DNA from: Candidatus Aminicenantota bacterium
Lineage (GTDB): Bacteria; Acidobacteriota; Aminicenantia; Aminicenantales; Aminicenantaceae
Direction: 5' to 3'
Length of the DNA: 64,000 nt
NCBI GenBank assembly: GCA_020348385.1
Contig: CP070750.1
Location: 4,106,239-4,170,238, forward strand
Shown: piece by piece, positions 1 through 8,037 of the stretch
How the letters are laid out: the number at the start of each line of letters is the position of its first letter
Numbering within the stretch: the first letter of the stretch is position 1
Position numbers and translations under genes: made by a program
The notes under the pieces: generated by a model
What the model was told of the DNA's origin: nothing
What the model saw: only the letters and a program-made list of their open reading frames with translations
Database searches by the model: none

Positions 1-455
1 GCTATCCCGCCTGGCCGGGGAGAAATCGCCATAGTCGTAAGACCATTTTTCAGAGCCATAAGATAAACCGGATCTTCAGGATAAATGGAATATCGAACAG
101 GATAATGGGCAAGGTTTGCTATGGCCGGTCCCGATCTAAAAACTGCGCTCTGCTCTGCTGCAGAAGGGGGTGGAATCCCCAGATAAGAATGGGGAGAAAC
201 AACGCCAGGCATGATGAAACTTCCCGAATGATCCAGGACCTCTGCATCCGAAGGAACGAGCACATCTGGTCCTATATCTTCGATGAGGCCATCCCGGATC
301 AGGATCACACCATTTTCGATGATCCCATCCGTAATGGTGTGAATCTGGCCTCCTTTGATGGCCAGAAGTTTTTCCTGTCCATCGAGGCAAAAAACACTGG
401 CAGCCAGCACAAGAATGCCGATAATGAGGACTTTTTGATTAGTACTGCTGCCCAT
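1..455 (-). CDS. Amidohydrolase-like exported protein, 3' end cut by window
   Basis: Last visible member of the amidohydrolase array; the frame stays open to the window edge, giving about 151 residues. I start it at the ATG at 455 because GAGG lies nine bases upstream; an in-frame ATG at 470 is the alternative. Either start overlaps the stop of the upstream gene (439), which implies translational coupling. The N-terminus is a signal peptide (hydrophobic LIIGILVLAASVF). It is followed by the small beta-sandwich that opens metal-dependent amidohydrolases (pattern AIKGGQIHTITDG, then ENGVILIRDG). Where a working enzyme has D-x-H-x-H after the PG turn, this one reads SPHSYLG, so one metal-binding His is missing. 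I infer a periplasmic, probably non-catalytic paralogue; the C-terminal half is not visible. Confidence 0.8.
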   Translation of the reverse strand, partial: MGSSTNQKVLIIGILVLAASVFCLDGQEKLLAIKGGQIHTITDGIIENGVILIRDGLIEDIGPDVLVPSDAEVLDHSGSFIMPGVVSPHSYLGIPPPSAAEQSAVFRSGPAIANLAHYPVRYSIYPEDPVYLMALKNGLTTMAISPRPGGI

Positions 456-1692
456 CCCTCGATACCTCATAAAAAATCTTCCCGTTGATCATTGTCAAAA
501 TGACATGGCTGCGGACATCCAAAGGATTCCCCGTCCAGACAACAAGGTCAGCATCCTTACCCGCCTCAATGCTCCCAACGCGGTCATCGATCCCGAAGGC
601 CCTTGCCCCATTTATGGTAATACCTTCAAGGGCCATCTTATCATCGATCCCCAAGCGCACAGCCATGGCCGCTTGAAGGAAAAGTTTCTCTTGCCCCGTG
701 CCCACCGCATCGGTGTTTATCGAGATGTTCTTCACTCCTGCCCCGGCGTATTCTGTTATGATCCCATGAAAGGCGTCATCCCAAAAATCGTACAGCCGCG
801 GCCCACAATCAAAATGAACCTTACGCGTGCTCACCGCAGGCGCGTTTTGATAGCCGCCGAATTCGCCGTGGGTGATGACAGCGTTTTCCATATTCAGTTC
901 ATCATGGTACATCCGGAAGACTGTCTGCACGGGCTGGAACCAAGCCACATGAATAAAAGCGGGCAGCGTACCGTCAAAAACCTCCTTGATGTACTCAAAC
1001 TTGACATTTTTTTTCGGCTTGACTTTCGATGCTCCCGATTCATAAGCCTCCCACTCATCGTGGTAGGCTTTGATCTGGAGCATCAGTTCCTTCAAGTGCC
1101 ATGTCATCCCCATCCGGCCGGTCCCGATCTCTCCCGACCATCTCCTCTCCGGATTGCCTGCCTGGGCGATCTTCAGCACCCCAGGAAAGCGAAGAACCAC
1201 TTCGTCGAGATCATCCCCTGCTGTCTTCATGATGACCCCTGTTCCGCCGTTGTTACTCCCGCTTCCTGGGATGTGATTGATCGTTGTGACGCCAGCAGCC
1301 ACAGCGCGCTTCAAACCGGGCGTGTTCAAGGCAATGGTGTCCAAAATCCTCAAGCCTGGATTGAGCGAAAAGACCATGTCGTTGATATCACCGTAACCCT
1401 CCCCACCCGTGTGAGAGTGGATATCCACAAAACCGGGCAAAAGCCAGTGTTGGGACGCATCGATCACTTTGTATCCTGCAGGAATAGCTATGTCTGAGTC
1501 TTTCCCGACTTTTTCTATCTTTCCGTTTTTCACCAAGACAATCCCATTCTGGATAACACCCTTGGTGATGGTTAATATTTTGCCGGCTTTGACGGCGTAA
1601 GGAGGCCGGCCCTTTTGTGCTTCTAATACAAGCCCGACCGAAGACAAACAAACAGTTAAACAAAATGCCATGCGCAAAATTTTATATCTCAT
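439..1692 (-). CDS. Secreted imidazolonepropionase-type amidohydrolase, likely catalytic member
   Basis: 417-residue metal-dependent hydrolase of the imidazolonepropionase-like amidohydrolase group; the substrate (a cyclic amide or a peptide derivative) is unknown. The start is the ATG at 1692, with GGGAG nine bases upstream; the frame is open to a TTG at 1701. A signal peptide occupies the first 25 or so residues. After LLPGFVD comes HSH (His about 92 and 94), the first metal pair. Further His residues sit in FIHVAW and VITHGEFG, and the catalytic Asp is in INTDAVG. The C-terminus closes the beta-sandwich with RVGSIEAGKDADLVVW. It is the only array member in which the HxH and the Asp both survive, so it is the best candidate for the active subunit. 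It lies 18 bases downstream of the next gene in the operon and overlaps the following one. Confidence 0.9.
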   Translation of the reverse strand: MRYKILRMAFCLTVCLSSVGLVLEAQKGRPPYAVKAGKILTITKGVIQNGIVLVKNGKIEKVGKDSDIAIPAGYKVIDASQHWLLPGFVDIHSHTGGEGYGDINDMVFSLNPGLRILDTIALNTPGLKRAVAAGVTTINHIPGSGSNNGGTGVIMKTAGDDLDEVVLRFPGVLKIAQAGNPERRWSGEIGTGRMGMTWHLKELMLQIKAYHDEWEAYESGASKVKPKKNVKFEYIKEVFDGTLPAFIHVAWFQPVQTVFRMYHDELNMENAVITHGEFGGYQNAPAVSTRKVHFDCGPRLYDFWDDAFHGIITEYAGAGVKNISINTDAVGTGQEKLFLQAAMAVRLGIDDKMALEGITINGARAFGIDDRVGSIEAGKDADLVVWTGNPLDVRSHVILTMINGKIFYEVSRDGQQY

Positions 1693-1710
1693 CTCGTTCA
1701 ACTCCCGAAT

Positions 1711-3075
1711 TCACTCCTGCGAAAAAAACCTTTGGCCGCCGATATAAATCCACTGGACATTTGTACTAAGATCAAAAGGTTCCCCGTCCAAAACCACAAA
1801 ATCGGCATCCCTGCCAGCTACGATGCTCCCCAATCTGTTGGACAAGTTGAAGATCTTTGCGGGATGGATCGTCACCAGGTCCAAGGCTTGGGATCGGGAT
1901 AAGCCATTCTGAACAGCAAAAGCCAACTGGAACGGAATGAGGGATGCTCCCTGAGAAGAGCCTGAGCAGAAGGCAACCGGAATACCGCTTACCAAGAGTT
2001 CTTGGATATAGTTGATCCTTTTTCCCTTTTTATCCAGGACAACATCAGGACCGGCGATGACAGAAACCTTTCGTGAAACAAGGTCTTGAGGGATCTTGTA
2101 GGCTTCCTGTCCTCCTACAAGCACAAGCCTGACCTTAAACTCGTCCTTGATCTTGAGAGCAGCTTGTATCTCGTTTTCCTTGGATGCCTTGATCAAAACA
2201 GGAATTTTTCTATCTAGAACTTGGAGGACGGCCTCGTGGTTTTCGTTCCTCTTGGGTTCCTTAGGCTCTTGGATTTCCTTGGCTGCGGGCTCCTCCTTGT
2301 CATTTTTTTCTCTGGATGTATCGCTTTCCTTTTTCTGTTGATCTTGGTATTTTTTCAAATCTTTTTTGTATTTTTCCTGTTGTTTCCGGTAGTCCTGCGC
2401 ATCCTGGAACATCTTTTTCAAATCACCGTACCTCTTCATCACGTTGCTGGCTCCGGCAAACACAAACACCATGCCAACAGGATCTGCCATCTCGAATGCG
2501 GAAACGGAGCCACCTCCTAGCCCGGCTGCGAAAGCCATCCCACCGGAAAGATTCGTCGTGGGAATCGTGATCACTGACTTCAAGATTCCTTCAGACAGGA
2601 ATCTTGGGAAAGAGGCATCCCCGAAATATACGGCATTGGAGGCCTTAAAGCGGGGTTCGATCCGTGGTGGGGGTGTTTGCTGTTGCTGACTGCCGTAAAA
2701 AAGGAGGTAGATGCCGGTCAAAGGTGCCCGGTGGGGATTCGGCGGCTCTGTCTGGACATTATAATCCTCCCTGTGAAAGCCCATATGGGAAAAGGCATCG
2801 ATCAGCCCGGGTATGATGGTATTTTCCGAAAAATCGACCACCCGGGCATCTTTTGGCGGCTTGATTCTTTCGTCTACCTTGACAATCTTTCCGTCACGTA
2901 TCAGGATTCCGCCGCTGGTGATGATACGGCCGCCATCGCTCGTGTAAATCTTTTTGGCTTTGATGTAGACAGGACCTTCCTGTTGGGCAAAAAGAACAGA
3001 ACACATCAGAATCGCGCTCATACAACAAAACATCGCTGTGGCACGTCTGATGGGATTATGTTTATTTCTCTTCAT
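1711..3075 (-). CDS. Amidohydrolase paralogue with charged insert, probable pseudoenzyme
   Basis: 454-residue array member with a signal peptide ending near VLFAQQ. It keeps the N-terminal sandwich (YIKAKKIYTSDGG) and the C-terminal RLGSIVAGRDADFVVLDG signature. The metal site is damaged: after IIPGLID it reads AFSH, leaving only the second His of HxH, and the region of the catalytic Asp reads FCSGSSQG with no Asp. A strongly charged Lys/Glu/Gln segment of about 60 residues (near residues 215-280) looks like a solvent-exposed coiled coil. A similar insert is present in the first gene of the array. The ATG has AAGGA nine bases upstream and overlaps the end of the upstream gene by 14 bases. I infer a structural or binding role; catalysis with an altered site cannot be excluded. 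Confidence 0.85.
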   Translation of the reverse strand: MKRNKHNPIRRATAMFCCMSAILMCSVLFAQQEGPVYIKAKKIYTSDGGRIITSGGILIRDGKIVKVDERIKPPKDARVVDFSENTIIPGLIDAFSHMGFHREDYNVQTEPPNPHRAPLTGIYLLFYGSQQQQTPPPRIEPRFKASNAVYFGDASFPRFLSEGILKSVITIPTTNLSGGMAFAAGLGGGSVSAFEMADPVGMVFVFAGASNVMKRYGDLKKMFQDAQDYRKQQEKYKKDLKKYQDQQKKESDTSREKNDKEEPAAKEIQEPKEPKRNENHEAVLQVLDRKIPVLIKASKENEIQAALKIKDEFKVRLVLVGGQEAYKIPQDLVSRKVSVIAGPDVVLDKKGKRINYIQELLVSGIPVAFCSGSSQGASLIPFQLAFAVQNGLSRSQALDLVTIHPAKIFNLSNRLGSIVAGRDADFVVLDGEPFDLSTNVQWIYIGGQRFFSQE

Positions 3076-4321
3076 AGATGATTTGTCCTTGGCTCATGAC
3101 TTTTTCCAGAGCAGGAAGAGGAACACCGGCTTCTTTTTTAAAAAACAGGATATCTGCATCCTTTCCTTTTGTCAGGCTGCCGACACGATCGTCCAATCCA
3201 AAGATCTTGGCTGGATTGATCGTTATAGTCTTGATAAGCTCATCCGAGTTGATCCCAAACCTCTGGAAATACTGCGTGATCCAGAACAGGTCGGGCAATC
3301 CTTTCTCCTCATTTGCAGTGATAGACACCAGGACTCCACGCCGGATCAGCGTGGGAATGTTTATCATCCGGTTTTGCCAATCCCTGTTATTTTTCAAATC
3401 CTCGGATAGCCCGTATCTGTTGGGTCTTAAATCGGCTTCGGCAATGACCGGAATGTTATGCTTCTTAAGACTATCGGCCCATTTGTAGGCCTCTGGTGTT
3501 CCCTGGATAATCAAGGGCATCTTGACAGATCGGGAAAAAAGGATGGCTTGATGGATGTCGGCGTCCCCTTGACATCTTACGATCAACGAGAGACCTCGGG
3601 TTTGAGATTTTTTCAGAGAGTTCGCCGCATTCTGGAAATAACGAGCCAAATCACCCGAGTAAGGAACTGGCCTGAAGAGTTCGTTCATCAATCCAAACGC
3701 CCCAAGGTTCGAAGACGGGAACTGCTTGATGGACGGGACAAGAGGATTCTCCACACTCACCGGAGCTGGGAAGATGTCTGTCATCGGAGGCAGGACAGCA
3801 TCTCTCCCCAAATTGATGTTGAGGGCTGCCTCTTTTTTCAAAATCAGAGACATTTTGCTCCCACTCCCCAGTTTCACGATCATTCCTTTTCCGGAGATGA
3901 TACGGTTGGCCGGCATCGCCACAAAACCCGACGTCACCCCTCCCCTCAAAAGCTGGGCATAATCGCCATGGAAATCAAAGCGGTCCGCAGCCGAAGCATC
4001 CGGAGTAAAGGACTCGAAGTTCTTCAATTCCTCGGGAGTGAAAAGGCCCGATGAAGCAAAAAATCCAGGATAAAGAATGGAGCCACCAGCCTCAATGATT
4101 TCCGCATCTTCGGGCACCGGTACGTCCTCACCGATGGCAACGATCTTCCCATCCTGGATAAGAATCGTCCCGGATCTCCATATTTCGCCCTCCATCGTAT
4201 GGATTTCTCCACCTCGGATGGCGATCGTCTTGCCCATTATATCCATTCCACCGCAAAGCAAAAACAGGAGGCCAACACAAGCGGCTATTTTGCTGATTTT
4301 TATCATGCGTCGCGTGTCCAT
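3062..4321 (-). CDS. Amidohydrolase paralogue, HxH lost, probable pseudoenzyme
   Basis: 419 residues with a signal peptide (KIAACVGLLFLLCGG). The amidohydrolase fold is clear from TIAIRGGEIHTMEG at the start and RVGSLTKGKDADILFF near the end. The metal-binding strand reads YPGFFASSGLF, so both His of HxH are gone, and the Asp region reads SITANEEKG. The conserved turn GGVTSGFVAMP, shared by all members, is intact, so the fold is retained while the chemistry is not. The ATG at 4321 has AGGAG four bases upstream. It overlaps the downstream gene by 14 bases and follows the upstream one after 19 bases. Confidence 0.85.
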   Translation of the reverse strand: MDTRRMIKISKIAACVGLLFLLCGGMDIMGKTIAIRGGEIHTMEGEIWRSGTILIQDGKIVAIGEDVPVPEDAEIIEAGGSILYPGFFASSGLFTPEELKNFESFTPDASAADRFDFHGDYAQLLRGGVTSGFVAMPANRIISGKGMIVKLGSGSKMSLILKKEAALNINLGRDAVLPPMTDIFPAPVSVENPLVPSIKQFPSSNLGAFGLMNELFRPVPYSGDLARYFQNAANSLKKSQTRGLSLIVRCQGDADIHQAILFSRSVKMPLIIQGTPEAYKWADSLKKHNIPVIAEADLRPNRYGLSEDLKNNRDWQNRMINIPTLIRRGVLVSITANEEKGLPDLFWITQYFQRFGINSDELIKTITINPAKIFGLDDRVGSLTKGKDADILFFKKEAGVPLPALEKVMSQGQIIYEEK

Positions 4322-4340
4322 GTTTCTCCTGAACGATACT

Positions 4341-5600
4341 CTACTTTATGATTTTCTCCTCCAAGAGTTTTTTCAAATCTTCGTCCTTGGCTCTTTCATA
4401 GACCAGTTTTCCGTCGATGTAGACAAACTCGACCTTTGTGGACAGCTTGAACGGGTCATCGTCAAGCACCGCAAAGCTGGCCAGCTTTCCCTTTTCTATC
4501 GAACCGATAAGACCATCCGCTCCCAGCATCCGAGCCGGCACGATGGTCACAGCCTTCAACGCTTCATCAAGGCTCAATCCGCTGCTGAGAGCTCTCATAG
4601 CCTGGTAGGAAAGACTCCGTGTGTGCACCCTGTCGGGTTCGGATAGGAGCGCAAATGCGATTCCTTTTTCATGAAACACCCGGGCAATATCGATCTTTTT
4701 CACTTCTTCTGTGAGAGGATCACGCTCGTAATAGACCAATTCCGGGTCCAGAATGATGTCGAGTTTTTTCTCGGCAATAAAGTCAGCGGCTTTGTAGCAC
4801 TCGGGACCCAGCAGATAAATCGATGAATAGCCATATTTTTCCGCCAGGTCATGCGCCCGCACCACATCCGAGGGCCCCTGGCAATACACGTAGGCCTTGT
4901 ACCGGCCCTCGAGCAGGTCCACCACTGAATCATACTTCACTCTCTCGGGAGACCGGAAGGAACCTGGCGTGGAGACCATCGTTTCTTCTTTTTGGGCTTC
5001 CTCTTTTTGTTTCTCCATGTATTCTTTGGTCTCGTTGAAATATCGACGAAGCTGAGCCATTACCCCCATTCGGGTCTGGGCAGGCGTCCCCACAACCGAG
5101 ATTTTCATGCCTGATTCAGGAATGAGCAGCATGTCTTCCACGACCAACCCGACGGTTTTCACCACCGCACCTTTTCCGCCAAGGATCGTGTTGTTGCCCG
5201 GCATGATATGGAGTGTTGTGACACCGTCCTTCAAAGCCGATGTGAAAGCATCATGGGATGTGTCGATGTTGTCCAAAACCGTGACGAATGGAGTGAGAGG
5301 GTTAGTTTCATTGGCCACATCATACCCTCTGGCAACGTGGGCTTCTACCATGCCTGGCACGATGACTTTCTGGCTGTAATCGACAACGTCCACATTCCAG
5401 GGGATCTCAGGACCTGTGATCACCTCCTGTATCTTTCCATCCTGGATCAGGATCACACCGTTTTCGATAATACCGTTTGAAACTGTGTGTATTTTTTTCG
5501 CCTTTATAGCGATAGACTGGGCTTGGCAAACCAAAGGAAACACGAGAAGAGCCACAAAACAAAAGGTCCCAAACTTGTGATAACCAAATCGTCTTCTCAT
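4341..5600 (-). CDS. Amidohydrolase paralogue, partial metal site
   Basis: 419-residue secreted array member (signal peptide ending VCQAQS). N-terminal sandwich: IAIKAKKIHTVSNG and ENGVILIQDGKI. The metal strand reads VPGMVEAHVARG, which keeps the first His but replaces the second with Ala. The C-terminal Asp position reads LLSEPDR, without a clear equivalent of the catalytic Asp. The middle keeps the helix seen across this group (RRYFNETKEYMEKQKEE), a short charged stretch. The closing signature is LIGSIEKGKLASFAVLDD. The ATG has GGAGA about six bases upstream; 24 bases separate it from the preceding gene. Probably inactive as a canonical hydrolase. Confidence 0.85.
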   Translation of the reverse strand: MRRRFGYHKFGTFCFVALLVFPLVCQAQSIAIKAKKIHTVSNGIIENGVILIQDGKIQEVITGPEIPWNVDVVDYSQKVIVPGMVEAHVARGYDVANETNPLTPFVTVLDNIDTSHDAFTSALKDGVTTLHIMPGNNTILGGKGAVVKTVGLVVEDMLLIPESGMKISVVGTPAQTRMGVMAQLRRYFNETKEYMEKQKEEAQKEETMVSTPGSFRSPERVKYDSVVDLLEGRYKAYVYCQGPSDVVRAHDLAEKYGYSSIYLLGPECYKAADFIAEKKLDIILDPELVYYERDPLTEEVKKIDIARVFHEKGIAFALLSEPDRVHTRSLSYQAMRALSSGLSLDEALKAVTIVPARMLGADGLIGSIEKGKLASFAVLDDDPFKLSTKVEFVYIDGKLVYERAKDEDLKKLLEEKIIK

Positions 5601-5624
5601 CGGATTTCTCCGTCACAATTATTC

Positions 5625-6863
5625 TTATTTATTCGGATCATAAAATTTTCCATCGATAACAACGCTCAATAGGCTCGAGGAAGGTTCAAAAGGATTGCCA
5701 TCAAAAACCAAAAGGTCCGCATTCTTTCCTTTGGCGATCGATCCAAGGCGGTCCGAAATGCCCAAGATGCGAGCGGCATCGAGAGTGAGTGCTATCAGGG
5801 CCTTTTCTTCGGCCAATCCCAATTCTACCGCATGGATGGCCTCGTCCCTCAGTGCAGATATCGGGCTTTCTGCGTTGTTCTGGAAGGCAAAACGGATTCC
5901 TTTTTCTGCCAATAAAACAGGTGTCCGGGCCATGTATCTATCATCCTCCCGATTAAAATCCCCCCTGTTCTTGTTCTTGTATACCGGGCCGTAAATAACA
6001 GGGATATCATTCGCTTCCAGCTCGTCCAAATACCTGTAGGCATCCACACCGCCTTCCAGGATCCAGCGATACCCGAATTCCTCCATCAACCGGAAAGCCG
6101 TTTTGATATCCATGTAGGACCTGGCGCTTATGCGAAGAGGCATACGCCCCTTCAAAACCTGACGAAACACAAGTTCATCCGGAGTGAGTTCCGTGTCCGG
6201 CAAGCCGCGCTTATTCTGCATATTCGTCAGCTCGTAGCGGATGATAAAAACAACGCCCATCCTGTTTTGGGGACGGCGGTTCCGCATGTGCATCGGATCC
6301 CGGCCGCTGGGATAAGAATTGCCCTGACCGGGCTCTCTTCCAAGGACCATCTTTAGGTGGACTTGATTTTGAACCAACATATCTTGGGGAGTAGGGCCTT
6401 TTGTTTTCAAAATCGTGCCCATCCCGGGGAAAACATTCAGATTCCCGGGTGCAAGATAGACACTCGTGACGCCACTCCTCCAGGCTTCATCGAAATCCTT
6501 TGCCCTGGGATCGACCGAGTACAGGACATTTATCCGAGGCGTGACCTCTTCCCCTTCCTCATTCGCTTGCCTCATCACATCCATGTGGGCATTGGCTGCA
6601 ATAAAACCTGGCGTTACGACCTTGTCTGCAAAGTCCAGAACGTGAACATCTGGTTTGACGACATATCCTTTTCCCACAAAAACAATCTTGCCATCCTCAA
6701 CAACGACAAAAACATCCCTCAACTCATCCCCATTGCCGATAAGGACCGTTCCCGCTTTGATCACTAACGGATTTTGGGCAAGGCAAAAAATGCCGAAAAG
6801 ACACAGGGAAAACGAAAAAAACAGGCCTTTGTGGAATATTTCCCTAAGAATTTTTTTGCTCAT
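5625..6863 (-). CDS. Amidohydrolase paralogue, probable pseudoenzyme
   Basis: 412 residues with a signal peptide ending near FCLAQN. The sandwich strands (VIKAGTVLIGNG, VVVEDGKIVFVG) and the end signature RLGSIAKGKNADLLVFDG identify the family. The metal strand reads TPGFIAANAHMD: one His remains where HxH is expected. The C-terminal Asp region reads FAFQNNAES, without Asp. The conserved GVTSVYLAPG turn is intact. It starts four bases after the stop of the upstream gene, with AGGGGA about 11 bases before the ATG, so translation is probably coupled. The ligand or partner is unknown. Confidence 0.85.
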   Translation of the reverse strand: MSKKILREIFHKGLFFSFSLCLFGIFCLAQNPLVIKAGTVLIGNGDELRDVFVVVEDGKIVFVGKGYVVKPDVHVLDFADKVVTPGFIAANAHMDVMRQANEEGEEVTPRINVLYSVDPRAKDFDEAWRSGVTSVYLAPGNLNVFPGMGTILKTKGPTPQDMLVQNQVHLKMVLGREPGQGNSYPSGRDPMHMRNRRPQNRMGVVFIIRYELTNMQNKRGLPDTELTPDELVFRQVLKGRMPLRISARSYMDIKTAFRLMEEFGYRWILEGGVDAYRYLDELEANDIPVIYGPVYKNKNRGDFNREDDRYMARTPVLLAEKGIRFAFQNNAESPISALRDEAIHAVELGLAEEKALIALTLDAARILGISDRLGSIAKGKNADLLVFDGNPFEPSSSLLSVVIDGKFYDPNK

Positions 6864-6867
6864 AAAC

Positions 6868-8037
6868 CTATTTTTCCCCTAACAATGCCGCCCGACCGTT
6901 CACATAAACCGCTACGATGGGTGATCCAAGATCAAGAGGTTCTCCTTCCAGGACCACGAAATCGGCATGCTTTCCCTCTTCGATAGAGCCCACAGAATCG
7001 GCCACCCCGAGGATCTGGGCAGGCGTGAGCGTTATCGTTTTCAAAGCTTCCTGTTGGGATATCCCCTGATGGTAGAGCATCAAGGCTGAGAGCCGAAGGC
7101 TCCAAGGATCCGTTTCGGGCATGTGACTGACAAAAGCCAATAGGATGCCATGTTCTATCAAATGGGCTGCATTTTTCGCCCATTTTTCAGGATAGGAGGG
7201 AAGAATCGGGGACATCAGCACAGGAACATTTTTCTGTTTTAAAGAAGGGATCAAAAGATGGGCTTCCTCCCCTCCGACAATAACGCCATTCAATTGCCAT
7301 TTTTCCAACCACTGGAGAGTCGTGTTGACCTCAGCCAAAGTCGACGCCGCGATCATGGGCGGAAGATTTCCCCCTAACAAGGACCGGAGTCCTTTTTGCG
7401 GGAATATGTCTGCTCTGTCCTGATCCGAACCGGGCTTGATGGCTGCCATCTTTTGTGTCAACAGATGTTCTGCCCCCATCAAAGAGGTGGGCGCCCGGTC
7501 GGGGCGAATAACCTCTCCGTTGAACGAAATCTTCAGAAAGGAGCGCTTTTTCAAAACGGAAATGTTGTTGAAATCCCTTGAAAGTTTAAGAATGGAGCTT
7601 ATGCCGCCGACGAGGTTCTCATTCCGAGGCGAAAGATTCACGGTCGTGATACCCGATTCCAACGCCAGTTTCACTTCTGGATCCAACGGATCAAAAACCA
7701 TATCCGTAATTAAATCGGAGGTGAAAATTTTCGTGTTGTCCAACAAACCGTAATACCCCGACACATAGGAATGGGCATCCACCATACCTGGCATTATGGT
7801 TTTACCGGAATAATCCTTAACCGGAACAGAAGGCCATTCTTCTCCGTCGATAATCTTTTTGAAAAGGCCATTCTCGATGAGGAGTGCCGCATCGGTCAAT
7901 ACTCCCTGTGTTCCAGACGTGTAAATTTTCGCCCCTTTGATCAAATAAGCGTCTTCGGCTCCTCCTGCAAATAGATAAATCCCGGCAAAAACCAACAATA
8001 GACTCAAAAGCGGAACCGAACATTTATGCGATCTCAT
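6868..8037 (-). CDS. Amidohydrolase paralogue, shortest member, probable pseudoenzyme
   Basis: About 389 residues from the ATG at 8037, whose first bases form an ATGA overlap with the stop of the upstream gene; an ATG at 8052 is possible but has a poorer ribosome site. Signal peptide: VPLLSLLLVFAGIYLFAGG. Family signatures: YLIKGAKIYTSGTQG at the start and SVGSIEEGKHADFVVLEG near the end. The metal strand reads MPGMVDAHSYVSG, so the first His is present and the second is Tyr. The Asp region reads AFVSHMPETD, not the usual pattern. It lacks the charged helical insert of its larger relatives, which accounts for its shorter length. Confidence 0.84.
   Translation of the reverse strand: MRSHKCSVPLLSLLLVFAGIYLFAGGAEDAYLIKGAKIYTSGTQGVLTDAALLIENGLFKKIIDGEEWPSVPVKDYSGKTIMPGMVDAHSYVSGYYGLLDNTKIFTSDLITDMVFDPLDPEVKLALESGITTVNLSPRNENLVGGISSILKLSRDFNNISVLKKRSFLKISFNGEVIRPDRAPTSLMGAEHLLTQKMAAIKPGSDQDRADIFPQKGLRSLLGGNLPPMIAASTLAEVNTTLQWLEKWQLNGVIVGGEEAHLLIPSLKQKNVPVLMSPILPSYPEKWAKNAAHLIEHGILLAFVSHMPETDPWSLRLSALMLYHQGISQQEALKTITLTPAQILGVADSVGSIEEGKHADFVVLEGEPLDLGSPIVAVYVNGRAALLGEK

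Noticed and set aside
505..1497. Long plus-strand ORF of 330 codons across the amidohydrolase array
   Set aside because: It lies antisense to a gene with clear family motifs, has no family sequence of its own and no ribosome site; it is a shadow.
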